DNA of 64,000 nt from Flammula alnicola. Its lineage: Eukaryota > Basidiomycota > Agaricomycetes > Agaricales > Strophariaceae. The position numbers and the translations under genes were made by a program. A model generated the notes under the pieces. That model had not been told where the DNA came from, did no database searches, and saw only the letters and a program-made list of their open reading frames with translations. Each line of letters starts with the position of its first letter. Position 1 is the first letter of the stretch. Shown here piece by piece: positions 24,945-38,019 of the stretch. The stretch covers positions 62,001 to 126,000 of the forward strand of contig JADNRV010000018.1 in assembly GCA_015499995.1 (NCBI GenBank). Direction: 5' to 3'.

Positions 24945-25645
24945 ACGGGCTCTTTCTCAGCCCTCATACTGCTTCCCTTTTGCCCGTCTTCTCCTTTCCT
25001 CCTCTTCGATTTATTAATGCCCTGTTTACGCTTACTCTTACTCAACTTGCTCTCCCCCTTTCCCTCGTGTAAGACTATCATAATTATTATAACGCCCTCC
25101 CTTGAAAATCTCTTTCTCGGTTCTTCCTCGCCTTACATGATCCATTGATAGTCACTATCAGCCGTGGGCCTTAGTAGTAGTAACATATGTATGCGCACTC
25201 GTCGTCCACCCACCTCACGCGACGCAACTCGAAGTGTGTTTAACCATGCCGTCCAGTACAACCCCCACCGCTGCTGTTACCGTTATTACATTATTGTTTG
25301 GTGTATTCGTCTCCTTTTTTGCCTCTGTTTTATGTTGTGTGTACTGTCTGGTATTATATTATTCCTTTTGTTGGCGATGAATGTTTCTGTGCAGTGCGTA
25401 TTAACACTGAAGTACTGAAGCTCAGAGGGCCCGTTGGTTTGTGTTAGGTTTGTGTGTTTTTATGGCCGATATTTTCGGCAGCCCGGATCAGTCTAATTTA
25501 TGTAAAGGTTGTGTAAAAAGGCAACAGGTTCATTGAACTGCAACGCGGACAGCGATGGACCCTATATATTTCCTTCATTTCTTACCACTTCGACACCTTT
25601 TCTCTTGGAGGCGCGCAATTGCACCGGAATTCCTGCACATTCGTA

Positions 25646-28600
25646 ATGGCAGAGGCAGCTAACCAGCAGGGCACCACCTCGTACAAAGAAGGCAACTACG
25701 TAAAGTGAGCCAAGATGTCCACAATCTCACTTTTCTCCAAGTAAAGTCTTTCTTTCACTTTTTCCAGCGCAGTAAAATTCTATAGCGAGGTATTCTTATC
25801 ACTCTTAATCTCCTAAATGCGTCTATTTACTCATTGAATATATTTTCAGGCTGCACAACTCGATCACAAAGAACCCAAATACCCTTCCAATCTCAGTGCC
25901 GTTCTGTATGAATTGGGCAAATATCCCGAATGTGTCAAGGTAATTCACCTCGCTTGGCAAGCTTTGAGGGAACAGAACATGGTCGACGGAAAACTATCTA
26001 CACCTCCTGAACTGGACCCGCTTGGCCTCAAACTCGCGACACGGTTTGCTAAAGCTGAAAACAACGGCTATTCCAGCCATACGATCTCTCTGCATGCCAA
26101 ACCATTCGTCGACGCGTCTGCTGCGCGGAATGAAAGGGTTGTAAAGCCACTTGAGTCAGACATCGAAAAGTTTGCCTTGTTGGAACGCGCAGGACACGTG
26201 GATGCGCGGATCGGGGATTTGAAGTGGGCCTGGGAGCAATGGCGCGCGATACGCCATCATTGCTCTCGCCATACTGCGAAACAGTGCAAGGCGGAAATCG
26301 CCGCTGCGGAGACGCGTTTGAGGGCTACGCCTATCTTCAAATCGCCCTGGTAAGCGCATGCTTGGTCGTGTTCAATTTTGTTACGCACGTCTCATCTGCC
26401 TGATAGTGACCCGACACTGGAGTTCTTTACGGTAGGCATGATTTATTGCTCTCCCTCCGCGAGAATGAAATCTCACCTCCGTACTCTGCAGTTTGGCCAC
26501 GACGAGGTCCAGTCCCTCATGAAAGGCATTAATGGATCTTCCTTCGATGACTATTGCTTAGACTCCCCAGTGTATAAAGATCAACAAGACTGGACATTTC
26601 TGTTCGGAGGCTCAGGTGATGGTAAGTTTATAGAACCTTAATAACACGTCATGCCATTATTTATTCCGATTACGCCCAGGTCGTCATGCCTTTGGGACGT
26701 TGATGCATCTTGCAGACATGGCGCACAAAACAGGAACATTGGACCCGATTACTGTTCATATGACGCTCATGGATGTTCACCCCGCCTCGCTGGCGCGGAT
26801 TATCATTGTGTTGGCTCTCCTTCGCCAAATTTTGGAGGCGCGCCTTAGCAAAGACAACGCAAGACGCTTGGAACTTTATACTACTCTCTTTTACCTCTAT
26901 ACTTCAATGTTGATGCCTAATTATTGTCGTCAAATGTGAGCTCCCTTTTTACTTTCGTTCTGTTATTTTAGTCTGACTACCTTGCAGAATCATGGATACT
27001 GCAAAGACTCTGGTTGACGAGCTACCTCGAGGAAACCATAGCCTCTCGAAATGTTTGCATATCAATGAACAAAGCCTTCCAGCGATCTTAGACGTCCTTC
27101 GATACTGGTCGACACCGCTTCCAAAATCGACGAAAATACTCATCGAAAGAAGTGCCGATGGTCTGGACTGTTTTATGAATATCACAAATCAAATCGCGTC
27201 TACCATGAATCTCAATAGACATACCCCGGAATCTCGGAAAAGGGGCTCCAACTCAAACCCTCGATCAGGACCTTTGGATGCTTACGACGACCCCGACGCA
27301 GAAGCAGCCCTTTTCAAGCGCATCAGAATTTTCCTTCCCCCAAGCTTTTCCTATCGCGCCACCCTGCGCTGGCTCAGCTCGTCAAGTCTTATAAAACAGC
27401 TCGGGATAGTGTATACGCAGACGCCGTACGGGAAATTGAAGAAACCTGGATGCCCAATCCTACCCTTTTCGTAAGCATAGGATTCAAATTTTTACTCTTC
27501 AGCACGCTGATCGATTATTTTTTTTAGGACAAGCATTCAACGGAACATGGAGGGTTGGCTGAAGAAGGAGGCTATCCGTGTGTTTCGACGGACCCTTTCG
27601 ACAGCCTCACTTCATACACCAAGTTTACTCCCGAATTTCAGCGGGCGTCTCCCCCTGCATTTTGTAGAGGCACGACGGGCTTTGCCGTTACAACCCAGTT
27701 TTTTGACCTGGTCGCCGACGCTCTCTGGGAATTGCAGAATACCTTCAAAGTGGAGGTCGTAGTATCAGAGGTTGTGACTGGGGTTTCCAAACTGTTCGCA
27801 GGAGAACTTGGCAGCCGTCCGAAGGACTTCCCTGTCGATTACACGCGTATCTGGCTGAGCGATGTTCCGTAGGTGCATTTCGGGTTATTTTTTGGCCTCG
27901 AATTCTGACCTGAATCGTTGTAGTGATTATACTAACGGTATCCTCAATACCGCGGTCCATCTTGTACCACACCTCGAACCTAGGGGCCTGGCAATGTCGA
28001 AATGCCTTCTTAACACCGGAGATTGGTCCACGATCGCTGATTATTGTTACAAGTAAGGCATCTTGCATACTTCTTCGGCCCCCTGTGCTAAGCTATAACA
28101 TTGTCTCTCGTAGCTATACCCTTTTGCGTCCCCATGATGTGCCTCGCATTTTGGGCTGCGAAGTTGTCAATCCGCAGAGCTCAGGTTGGGATGACATTGC
28201 CGTGAAACATATCAAGCTTCCTCGACCACTGGATAAACTGGCGTCGAAGAAAGAACTTCATACCTGGCTGGCCCATCTTCTGCTTTGCATTCTGTGCAAT
28301 GGAATTCCTCATCCGCCTTCAAGAGTTGACCTGCCGAACAATCTCGGCGCTTTCTTCCACGTCCTTGTCCACCTGCACCGAGTCGGCTTCCCATCTCACT
28401 GGATCGGAGACTTTATCCAGTCTGTCGTTTCTGACAACCTCGTCACTGACGTTGCGCCATATCTCGGCCGTCTGCCAATCCCAATGACAGAAGTCAACAA
28501 AAGAAAAGCCTCTCGCAGAATACACCTCGATCCATGGCAAGCGGAATTACAGGTCATCCTGGCATCCACGAAGGCGGCTCTTCCGTTTTCTGTTGCTGTG

Positions 28601-29069
28601 CCTCCGGAATATCCCTCATGGGAAGATATACGAATCTACAAGGCCACTGTCGAACCTGTGAATCTTCAACGAAATCCTCTTTCCCGTTACTGGGGTCCTT
28701 TGACATCTCCATTCACAAGAGCCGTTGGATTGATCTTCTATCGACCAACCAGAGACCTCGACGCAGATGCACTCGCTCATCGGGTTCCTGCCATACTCGA
28801 AGGCGATCGCGAAGTCCAGGGGCTGAAGGTTCAGATCATGCTGAGTCAAGAAAAGGTCGACCTCAGTAAAGGAGAGCTGTCCTGGAAGATGAGCAAGTCG
28901 TGGTATGAGAAGATGAAGGCAGAAAAGTGGAAGATGGCCGCATATCGAACTGACTTGACCGTTGCTGGTAAGATTCATATTTATTTCTCATAATGTGGTC
29001 GTTTCATTCGACGTTTTTCATCTAGCGACTGAACCTGTCGGAGCTGATCGATGGATTGAGGTCTTGTGA
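25646..29069 (+). CDS. TPR-containing protein with a DUF4470-like domain
   Basis: Start ATG at 25646 (MAEAANQQGTTSYKEGNYVN), stop TGA at 29067-29069, about nine exons, roughly 950 residues. The N-terminus is a TPR-like pair (YKEGNYVNAVKFYSEAAQL, PSNLSAVLYELGKYPECVKV). Further on, FLFGGSGDGRHAFGTLMHLA in a context of a Rossmann-like strand and a long helical region is typical of DUF4470, found in fungal and animal proteins often paired with MYND fingers. No MYND finger is visible here. The C-terminal half (WDDIAVKHIKLPRPLDKLAS onward) is alpha-helical without recognised motifs. Function is unknown; a scaffold or methyltransferase-like role would be a guess. All exon junctions I checked keep frame; the 27340-27560 segment is the least certain. 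Confidence 0.7.
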
Positions 29070-29410
29070 ATATGTTCGTAATTGTGTACGATTTGAACCG
29101 TAAAGTGTAAATATACTCTCTGCGGGCATGATCGACATGATTCATAAATTGGCATTGACACTACTTTTTCGGTTTTGTGACGGACAAAATCTATCGAGAG
29201 CCAGCATGGTTTAACTTTTAACTTATGCTAGACTGTCCATTGAGCCTGACTGGGGCGAGGTGTAGTTTGCTCTCCTTCAAGGACTGATGTGTATTAGTAG
29301 TAAGATTTTCAGTCAGACTCATAACTTCTTTGGGTCTAAATTCATGGTCTAGGGGTGTTAAATATGGAAGATTTGGATGCACATCAGGCCCTCATCTTAT
29401 AGTCCTGCTA

Positions 29411-31524
29411 TTACTCGTTAAAAGATATATAGGGACGGGGAGTTGGCGGTATCAAGTTCGACGGTAGCTCTTCAGAACCAAATAATGCCTGATCTAAGGC
29501 CCTCTTCTGCTTCTCATATCTAGCCTGCAGGTCTTGAACAACATCTTCTGCTGCGTAGAAATATACCTTTGCTCCGCTTGGGCGGTTGCAAGCATGACAT
29601 TCCTAGGCATCAAGGCAGAAATAAACGATGTTCTTTCCATAAGGGAATATTACTCACACTTATTGACTCTAGGCAAGTATCTTTTCGACGGGGTAGGCGA
29701 CGCCAATATATGAGCATCCATGGTGGTTCTGTCTGCCTGAAAGCAGTGGCAAGATGTTAATTCAAATGAGTCCACCTCTGCAGAAGGAACCGGTACTATA
29801 TACCTCGTTTGGAACATACGCTGAACGGTCGAGGCCCTTTCACGAACCCATTCCTGGGTGATACGGTAGTAAAATAAGGAAGCATCAATATTCTTAATTT
29901 CGTCACAAAGTTGGTTCTGGTGGGCCGCTGCCGATAGCATCCAGTGGGCATCCCAGAAACGAACTGCGCACTGCACCTGCGTGCGACTAATTTCATCAGG
30001 AGATGAAAATATGTCTGTTTCTAACAAAAGCAATAAAAGCCAGTAAGCAGTAGACATGGTGCGCAAGCGCTCAAGTGCTCACCAGTAGTGTATCTGAGTC
30101 TGATCGATTTCAAACATGCAACGGCCATGCGACTGTGCATCACATTGATGTCGATGAAATAACTGTCAGAGCGAGAGGCATCGAGCAAAAAGTCTGGGAA
30201 GGATTTATGGAAGAACTTGACACGACCATCCTCGGAAATATCTGTCAGGGACCGGATACTCCTCAAAGCCTTCTCAGGCTGAAGATCCAGAAGCTGCTTT
30301 ATGTAGCCCACGAACAGTTGCCACCACTCAAACTTAACATCCATCAACGCGAGGACGGCGCCCAAAACATCCAAGGTCTGCTGTTTGTCCGGAGATGTTG
30401 AGAGAATCTCAATGTATAGCCGATCCAGGTCGGCAAAGGGATTCGTCGAGTTGTTTTTCGACGTACTGGCTGCCGCGAGAATAAGATCGAGCTGATCGGG
30501 GGGACATTTAAATGGGTCACCGACGAATTTAAGCAATGTCGAGGCATATATGAATTGTCCTGATGCCTTATCGACGAGCTCGTCTACAACGCTGTCGGTG
30601 GGCCAGGGCTTCGGTATATTTGCCATCGCGCTTCGGTGGTCTGGGCTGCTGCAGACATTTGAAAACCCCGATCGAAGAAACGTCCGAATATCTTCGTCCG
30701 TCTCTGATGTCTGCTCGAGAAACAATCGACGAGTGTGTGGCAAGAAGAGGCCAGCGTCGAATTCGTGGCAGATCCAAGGCTCGGGTCTGCTTGTTAGGAT
30801 AACCTTGATGGGAAGATTGTCGTGTTGAGAGAGGGAACCCAAGAGTCGGACTATTTCACCCTGGGTCGTCTCTCCTTGACATTCATCGAGTCCATCGATG
30901 ACAATCACGAGAGGGCTCGTAGCGGAATCGAGTAGTTGAATGGGCTCGATAATGAGCTTTTCGAGCTGAAGCGTCATGTTTTTCTTGAGAATCGACGGGT
31001 CGCTCTTGATTTTCTCTTCGATTTCCCGTCCAAAAGTAGTTGGTATGGCGATAGCGAGTTGATATGCGACAGTGGAAAAGAGGGATTTGGGGTCGTTACG
31101 CATAGGTACCGTCCGCGAAAAGAAGAAACTTGCTGAAGGTCGACGAGACTCCTGAAGTCGTTCACAGATTGTCTGTGCAATTGCCGTCTTTCCTACGCCC
31201 GCTGGACCATTCAACCAGAATATTTGGGACTCATTGGTCTCAAGAGGTCTGTGGGTCCACTCGATGATGTTGTTGACGATCGCTTTGCGCGTATTCGGAT
31301 GACACTTTGGAGGCGGATATCGTTCTGCGGCGTCATGGGTTGCGCCGTGTATGATATTCTGGAATAATATTTGAAGCCCTGTTAACGTTTAATAACCGCC
31401 CAGGTGAGGAACGCCTGATCGGTACATTGTCTCGTTACACACCAGTTAACCCCTCATTGTGCGCTACATTGAATTGGCTGTCGATAATCTGGATGTTACG
31501 AGCATTTCGAAAGAAATCTGGCAT
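29411..31524 (-). CDS. NACHT-domain NTPase (NLR-like)
   Basis: Minus strand. The stop TAA is at 29413-29411; the first ATG is at 31524-31522 (MPDFFRNARNIQIIDSQFNV), though the frame stays open further upstream to about 31610 so the true start may be earlier. The main exon 30083-31358 has pre-NACHT ERYPPPKCHPNTRKAIV, Walker A NGPAGVGKTAIAQ, and Walker B PLVIVIDGLDEC. A sensor-like region LPIKVILTSRPEPWI follows. Downstream exons encode a helical winged-helix-like part and a tail ending ECHACNRPSGAKVYFYAAED with a CxxC pair. No WD40, ankyrin or TPR repeats follow the NTPase. Fungal NACHT proteins are STAND NTPases used in self/non-self recognition and cell death. The N-terminal FFRNARNIQIIDSQFNVAHN stretch resembles short N-terminal motifs seen before NACHT in basidiomycetes. 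Its 5' part is duplicated at about 50065-50255. Confidence 0.85.
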
Positions 31525-32052
31525 TCCCAGATAATAAGCTGGATCTTGCGCGCGTTGCCTGTCCTTGGTCGTTACATAGAAAGCCTCAGCCAATCTGACC
31601 TCGACTCGCCTTGAAATAGTCAGAGTGTTGTCAGTTAACTGCCATGCATTGGACGATCTAATGTCGACTCACTTGGAAATAGTTGGAGCAGTGGATAGTC
31701 GGGAGTTGAACGTTGATGGGCAAGCTTGCACTGCGAAGAGCTATACATATACGTAGCTAAGTATATGTATGTAGGCCTCAACATAGCCGGTTGTGTTGCA
31801 GCTTGTGGTACTAGTAGCCCGGACACCGCCTCAGGCGGTGGCAGTGCGCTCGCCATCATCTTCTCTCCTCCCTTGCCATGCCCCAACCACGACATTCCAT
31901 CAACCTCAAACTCAAACAGTACCCTGCCCACATACAAATATCCCCACAGTCTTCCTCGCCCTATACGTCAACTTCCGATACCCCCCAGTAGTCCAAACCC
32001 AGCCGCACGTGGACCCCTAAAACGCTTGAACGCACATCCGACGTTGCTCAGC

Positions 32053-32435
32053 TGCATGCGCAACTGTTCGGGATATATGGAGTGTGCGAGGGGGTGGTTT
32101 ATATGCCGGGGTGGAGTGCAGCAGTAGCGCGGTTCATCGAGTGCTGGCTCCCCAACCGCAACGCCAGCTCTCCTCAAATACCAACCCAATTCGGCGTCCC
32201 TTATTCAAGACACCCTCCTCGCCCACATCGCCCTCGGCCGGGTACCCTACACTAGCCGCACATCAATCGCGAGGACGCGTTTCGGGACTTGTTTGACGTC
32301 GCGCAACCCCGGGCGCGGTTGGAGCATTTGGTTTAGGATCTACAGTGTGAGGGAAGGGGTTGTTCATGTGCCTGGATGGGTTGCTACTTCAGGGGGTAAT
32401 GGAGAAAGGCAAAGGCAATGGCAATGGCAGAGGAG
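32053..32435 (+). pseudogene. Fragments of an unidentified gene, deletion derivative
   Basis: Two pieces in tandem: 32085-32260 (CEGVVYMPGWSAAVARFIEC in frame) and 32265-32430 (REDAFRDLFDVAQPRARLEH, followed by an in-frame TAG). Both match, on the opposite strand, the larger remnant at 46.5-47.9 kb, where about 0.45 kb lies between them. The parent gene is not in this window and I do not recognise the protein. Frameshifts and stops show it is not functional here. Confidence 0.6.
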
Positions 32436-33748
32436 GGTGTAGCAGGCTCTGTTGGGTCGGATAGTTCGTCTGCCCAGTCTGAACTTCCCTCCGTCGTTGT
32501 CGTTGTCGCTGGCGGAGCCTTTGTCTCCTTCGCAGTCGTTTACATAAGGGAACCACAGCTTCGCGCTCTCAGAGCATGTCCTGATTGGCGGATCTGAACA
32601 CCACATATCTGGGGGAGTGATGGGCTATCTTCGTCGTCGTCATCATCGAGCTACAGGATCTCCTCGGCGGCTCAAAGAAGTGGTTTGACTGTCGTTGGAG
32701 CTCATGTCTGCATTTGGCGGTATTGAAACAGTCTCGAGTTGTGAACTATACGAGAACCATTTTCTGTCTATCTGATATACTCATTTCTTTTCGTTCAGGA
32801 TACTGTCCCCTTCTCAGGCATACTGACGCGGAGGTGACACGGCACTGACAGTGGATAACTGCAGAGTGACGCGACTGACGCGACGGGTGCTTGGGAAGGT
32901 GCCGGTGACCATGCAGGACAAACTACGACAGAAAGACGAAGGCTCAAATTTCAAAGCTGATAGGGATGCTCTCCGAAGGAAACATCAGTCGCGTACTGTA
33001 ATGGCAGGCACATGCGAACCTCCCACTCACCAGCTCAATCACGTCCCATGACACCAGAAAGGCGGCAACCACGCATTAATTTCCAGGCTCAATCACATCC
33101 GACGCATTCCCCGACATCAGATCCCATGACCAGGATATCGAGCACGAGCGACTATAAACCTCGTACGGCGCCGGCCAAGCCTGTCGGGCGCCATTAGCCC
33201 ATTAGCATAAAGTGGGCAAGTCGTCCTTTCAGTATATAAATCAACGTGTCCTGGTTTCTACCCTCTTGTACAGCTACCGGACTCGGATCGCATTTGACTT
33301 GATGCAAGAGTTCACATCGCTCTGAGAGTTACTTGTAGAAAATCTCCCCTCCCCCCGTTTGCGAGGGCGTTGCTTGATCGATCAAATACTAATGGGCGCT
33401 TATTTAGCCTCCGCGAATTATGACAGTCGGGGGTTTTATTGACACAAACATGGGGTTTTTACCAGAGTTGGATGTCGAGTGCCGATGGCCTCTGTATTTC
33501 AATACCACTCTCTTTCCACGATTTGCGTAATCTCTCTTTCCGGTAAGCGGCAGGTGCGATTGGGACGGTGCAGTTGGGCGAGTGATGTTAAGAGGGGGGG
33601 AAATGGGAGCAAGACGTACTCTCAAACAAATCTACACATTTCAAATCTATAACTGTTTTCTATCACGATAACAAGTACTAATTTCAGTCCGCCACACGAA
33701 ACAATAACATTCGCCTTACACTTCGAGCTCGGGAGGTTCTGAAACTAT
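32436..33748. other. Gene-free stretch with a dispersed repeat
   Basis: No gene recognised. The stretch 32620-32815 (TCGTCGTCATCATCGAGCTA through GATATACTCATTTC) resembles 50262-50435 in the same orientation. A TATA-like TATATAAA stands at 33233-33240 with no convincing gene after it. Confidence 0.5.
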
Positions 33749-34267
33749 TCAACGGTTTTTAGAGCCAATATCACCGCCACGTCCACCGGTAGCATGGCAG
33801 CAAGAACCAGAACCACCAGCTCCACTCCCTGGGATAAGCAATACGCGTGAGCAATTGTTTAGCTCCCATTTAATGAAAAGATACCCACTGAGTTCGGCGT
33901 CGCGGAAGTCTTGTTCCAAGCCAGCCGTGGTGTTGCCAGAGCCAATGTCACCACCGCGGCCACCAGTCGACCACTCACTGCCGCTTCCACCCGATCCGGT
34001 TCCTATTGAACGAGAAGTTTTTTTTATTAAATAAAAGAAAAAAGAGAGAGAAAAAGCTTACTGAGGTCGGAACCACCAAAGTTCTGGGTTTTGAAGTCGC
34101 TGTTTCCTGAGCCGACGTCACCACCACGGCCACCAGTTCCTCCCATACGGCCGTTGCCTCCATCACCAGTAGCTGTAATCAGAAAGTAAGCTAAGCACTT
34201 GACTCGCATGCACGGAAGATAACTGACTGATCTTGGCACCTCTAAAGCTTTGAAAAGGTGTCGTCAT
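33749..34267 (-). CDS. Small glycine-module protein, three modules
   Basis: Four exons on the minus strand, 114 residues: ATG at 34267-34265, stop TGA at 33751-33749. Exon 1 encodes the short header MTTPFQSFRGAKI. Each later exon encodes one glycine-rich module ending GGRGGDVGSGN, GGRGGDIGSGN and GGRGGDIGSKN. Every intron is phase 1, so each exon is a self-contained exchangeable unit. There is no signal peptide or membrane segment; cysteines occur only as CC in the last module. Function unknown. The header and module recur in genes at 35980, 40318, 42129 and (module only) 44571. Splice sites are canonical and the total length is an exact codon multiple. Confidence 0.72.
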
Positions 34268-35979
34268 GATATGTGTTGGAGCTGATTTGCTAGTAATAAA
34301 AAGTTCGAAGACTTGTAGAAACAGGGATAATCGACTCCCTTTTATAGTTTTCAATCCTTCGTTGAATTTGGTCCTCTTTGACGAATTTGTGAACTCTGAA
34401 CAGTGTCGCTTGACCTTCGGAGTTCGCTATTCCTGATTTGCGTCCAAATCAGCTGGCAGTAGTTAGATAGAATGAGTCCTGGGACCAATTGTCAGTGCCT
34501 ATTTCGTTTGACTCTGCGCGCGCACTGCGCACCTCATGGTTTGGAATTCTGTATTGGAGAAAGTTACGGACCAACCCGTGCTGGGATGTCTATATCTGTT
34601 CACGCCCGCTGAAATTCTGGGGGATCACCGTGTTAGCATCTGAGGGTCGGAGCTCAAGCTCTCAAGTCTGTGGCACTCAACGAGCGGAAATGAACTGTCT
34701 TTTAAAGTTCTCTGGAAATGATGACTCTGATAATACGAAGTATTGAAACAGAATTGCCTTCCGGCATTCTTCCGTGGGTCGTTCTGTTAATCCCTACTGG
34801 CCCTTTGATTTCTTCGAATCAAGCATTTAAGGATGTCCCGGTACATTGACATGCGGATAGGCCTGTCATATAAGTATGTACTAAATAAATCCAGCTTCAG
34901 GAAGATCAGGGACGACCCGGACAAGCGATCACGGTCGGTTCTAAAGTTAGAAGAACATGACCTCATCTGCATCCCGCAAGTTCATCTAAAGCGCTTAAAT
35001 AATATGCGCACTCGTAAACTAAAGAGATATAACTCTCGGCGTTGGGTTTACGTGCGCATTATATGGCGTAATCATTTAGTTCGCAAGATTAACAAATTCC
35101 TTGAGCACGCAGTATAAGGCAGTGCCGGCGTTGGATCCATGGGGATGGAAAGGAAAGGCGGTACATATATAAAAGTTAGATCGACGCGATAACTCGGGTG
35201 GTTCTAATATGGGAGCGACCGGCCTGCAGTAAAAAAAAACCTTGTAAGGTCTCAAACATGACATTGAATTAGGGAATTCATGTTGCCAATGCGGCAATGT
35301 GAAAGCTGACTATGCAGGGACCATCCTGAACGTTATCATGATATCACGCAGCATGCTCGATTGTGTGGTTTGTAATAGCTTTTGAATTCGAATCAACCAT
35401 ACGGCTCTACAAGAAGTATCGACGTGAAGAGTTAGTAGAGTCACATCTAGTAGTATGCACGATCAGTGCTTCCATTTCGAAATTCTGAAACTAACTTCAC
35501 CTTCCACGCGGGTGAATTAATGTCGGTATAGCGTAGAAATAGTACGTCGAGGATCCGAACATCGATTGAAGAGGAAGCTCGTCCTTATCAATGTCCCATC
35601 ATTAAACGACTTCAGTTAATTGAACTTAGAAATTCTTCCAATTCTAGTATTCGCTCAAACTTGGAACCCCTGGATAGCAGTAAATAGAACGGCGTCTTGT
35701 TCCCGAATCCTTTGAGGCATATTATTAGTATGGTTGAGTACGAGATTGTGACGATAAGAAACCAGAATACATTTCGGCGACTACACCTGATCAATGTCGG
35801 ATGACAGGTGCAACAAATGAAGACTCGAAAGCTCGTCGCCCCCAAGTTAACTTAGATGAGCAGCAAGACATTGATTCTGCGATAAGTCTTCGAACTATAA
35901 AGTGTGAGCCTTAAGTAGGCAGCTTCACAATACTCCTGAAAGAACCTGCGTCTGCAAATAGCTCCGAGATATTGCAATC
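34268..35979. other. Gene-free stretch between two glycine-module genes
   Basis: About 1.7 kb, AT-rich, with only short open frames and no family resemblance. The end (about 35931-35979) is the leader of the next gene; a copy of it survives near 41.87-41.90 kb. Confidence 0.55.
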
Positions 35980-36561
35980 ATGAGTCAGGATTGGCGAGGT
36001 GCTAGAGTTAGTAAGTACATCAGTACTTTATGACGGCCAAAAATTCATACCATATTCTTTCAGCTTCCGGAGCCGGTGGTGCAGGCGGTGGACGCGGTGG
36101 CGATGTCGGATCCCACAACTATTCCGACACATCCCACAGTAACTCGCATAATGACAACAGTTTTCGCCAGCGCGTCAATGGTAAGAATATGCCATCTCCT
36201 CTCTTGAGCCCTGGTCTTACACTATTTTACACTAGGCGATAATTACGCCGGTCCAGTAGATCAAGGCGACAAATTCAACGGGCCTATTAGCAACAGCGCC
36301 GTTGGTGGGCGGGGAAACTCGAATGCGCTCCACAATAATGGAAGTTCTGTACAGGGTAGGGAATCTGCTTGGGCCGTGGATATGAAACTTTGATTAAAAT
36401 TTTACCTTTTAGCCGACCACAATCTTTCTACGGGCGAAACCGAACTCAATGAGCGACTCAAGCAGGCGCGTGAAAGATTGGCGGCAAAGAAGGAGAGGGA
36501 GCGCGTCAAGAAGCTGGAAGAAGAACTCAAGCGATTGGAAGCTGAACTCGGAGACGATTAA
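35980..36561 (+). CDS. Glycine-module protein with charged coiled-coil tail
   Basis: Four exons, 35980-36010, 36064-36180, 36236-36355 and 36413-36561, 138 residues, all introns phase 1. Exon 1 is the header MSQDWRGARV. Exon 2 encodes SGAGGAGGGRGGDVGSHN followed by a His/Asn/Ser-rich stretch (SHSNSHNDNS). Exon 3 encodes GPVDQGDKFNGPISNSAVGG ending GRGNSNALHNNG. Exon 4 is a heptad-like charged helix (LNERLKQARERLAAKKERER to LEAELGDD), a likely coiled coil. No signal peptide. Function unknown. The low-complexity Gly/Asn/Ser part followed by a coiled coil suggests a self-assembling or adaptor protein, which is inference. The closest relative is at 40318-40909 on the other strand. Confidence 0.78.
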
Positions 36562-36659
36562 ATTGTACCTGTACCGTATACATTCAACAGATGACCGATT
36601 GAAATTATCTATGGCGTCCGCGGAGATCAACACGAACGACGCGGAATGGAAAGAATAGA

Positions 36660-37700
36660 CATAATTAAGATATGTCAGCTTGAAGAATTGCAACGCACCT
36701 TGTACACGGCGAGGTCGACGGTACTACCTCCCATGTCGCGGATGATGAAGTTCTGTGAGGGCTTCAGGCGATGGAGATCGTTCAGCTGGGCACAATGCAC
36801 CGCCCCCGCTTCAAAGCTTCAGGCTTCATGACAATCTATAGAAATGGACGCATCAAAGGTTGATTCATCGCAAAGAAGCCATGCTGAATGTCGAGCCATT
36901 ATACGTCGTCGATCCGTTGAAAGCCGAAGGTGGTAGCGAAGTGCTTGCATTCCGCAGCGCCCCGAAATCGTTCACTGGCGGAGAAGGAGAATGACTCCAC
37001 ATTCCTGCTGCAGGTGAATCTTCCGGAAGCCATTCGCAGAAAAGGTGATCGCATCGGAGCTGGCGGTGGTGGCGAATCGGAAAAGGTGAATACTGTGGCC
37101 GTTTCTTTCCTCAGGCCGAAAAGTTGGTTTGCCGGTCATGTGACTCAACTGGCGAGCGAGTTTGTCCCACGCCCTCCCACGCCAACTACAAACACAGTGA
37201 CAAGTGTAGCACTGCATCTCCTAGTCATTTTCATTGGCACGACATCTCTGGCTCTGCAGAAACGGTCCATCGACCTCACCACTGTGTTATGAGGCGCTGA
37301 TATATCTGTTCGTTGCAAACTCTTCTGGCCGACCATCTGGCGCGTCTCGATCCACCGTCTTTGGCATATTTCAGTCCGTCGTATTCGTATCGCTCGAGGA
37401 CCCTCACGATCCGTCCGTTGCCCTGATCAACGGACAGCTGCCTATCCCTGGAAAATCTTTCTGAAGAGAAGTCTTTGACCCTATGGTTAACGAGGTGCGT
37501 TGGGCTTTCTCTCACTAGTTATCGAGACATTCAAATTTAAACCCCCACCCTATCAATTAGGTTCTCCAGCTCCTAGAGCAGATTGCCAGATGGACCAGCT
37601 CATCCATGCTCTTCTTCTCATGGGAGGATCCGGCGGGAGCGAGTATCTGAAACAAAGGATCCCGTGCTTAAATCTATCTATCTCGGGCTTGATATGGTTG
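36660..37700. pseudogene. Rearranged fragments of the Hsp70-like gene
   Basis: Between 36665 and 36820 the sequence matches the reverse complement of about 520-667 of the Hsp70-like gene. Between 37313 and 37690 it matches, in forward orientation, 921-975 and then 1197-1500, with about 220 bases missing between. The forward part keeps the intron at 1301-1365 (TAGTTATCGAGACATTCAAA here), so it was copied as DNA and not from mRNA. The central part (36840-37310) I cannot place. Mixed orientation, deletions and frame breaks make it non-functional. It separates the glycine-module gene at 35980 from the GRDP-like gene. Confidence 0.8.
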
Positions 37701-38019
37701 TAACTAGATTCATTGTCTATAACGGTAGCTTTGCTCCCATCCACGTACTAATCTAGGGTTTGTGTATACATAGGTTCATTATCTGATCTCCGGCGTTTTT
37801 TTCGAATCCATACGAGCACCCCGTTTGTTCCTAGCCGCCGTCTGCTTGCGCGTCGGAGCAACGGCTCACTCCGAACCTATACGAGCGCCGGCCAAGCACC
37901 CCCTCTTCCTGGGGATACCCGCATGGCACAAAACGGGATGAAGCTCTGCACGAGTGGCTCGGTATATCTGTCTTTTATGTAAGTTCGATGAAACCTGAAC
38001 TGACATCGCGTCCCTCATC

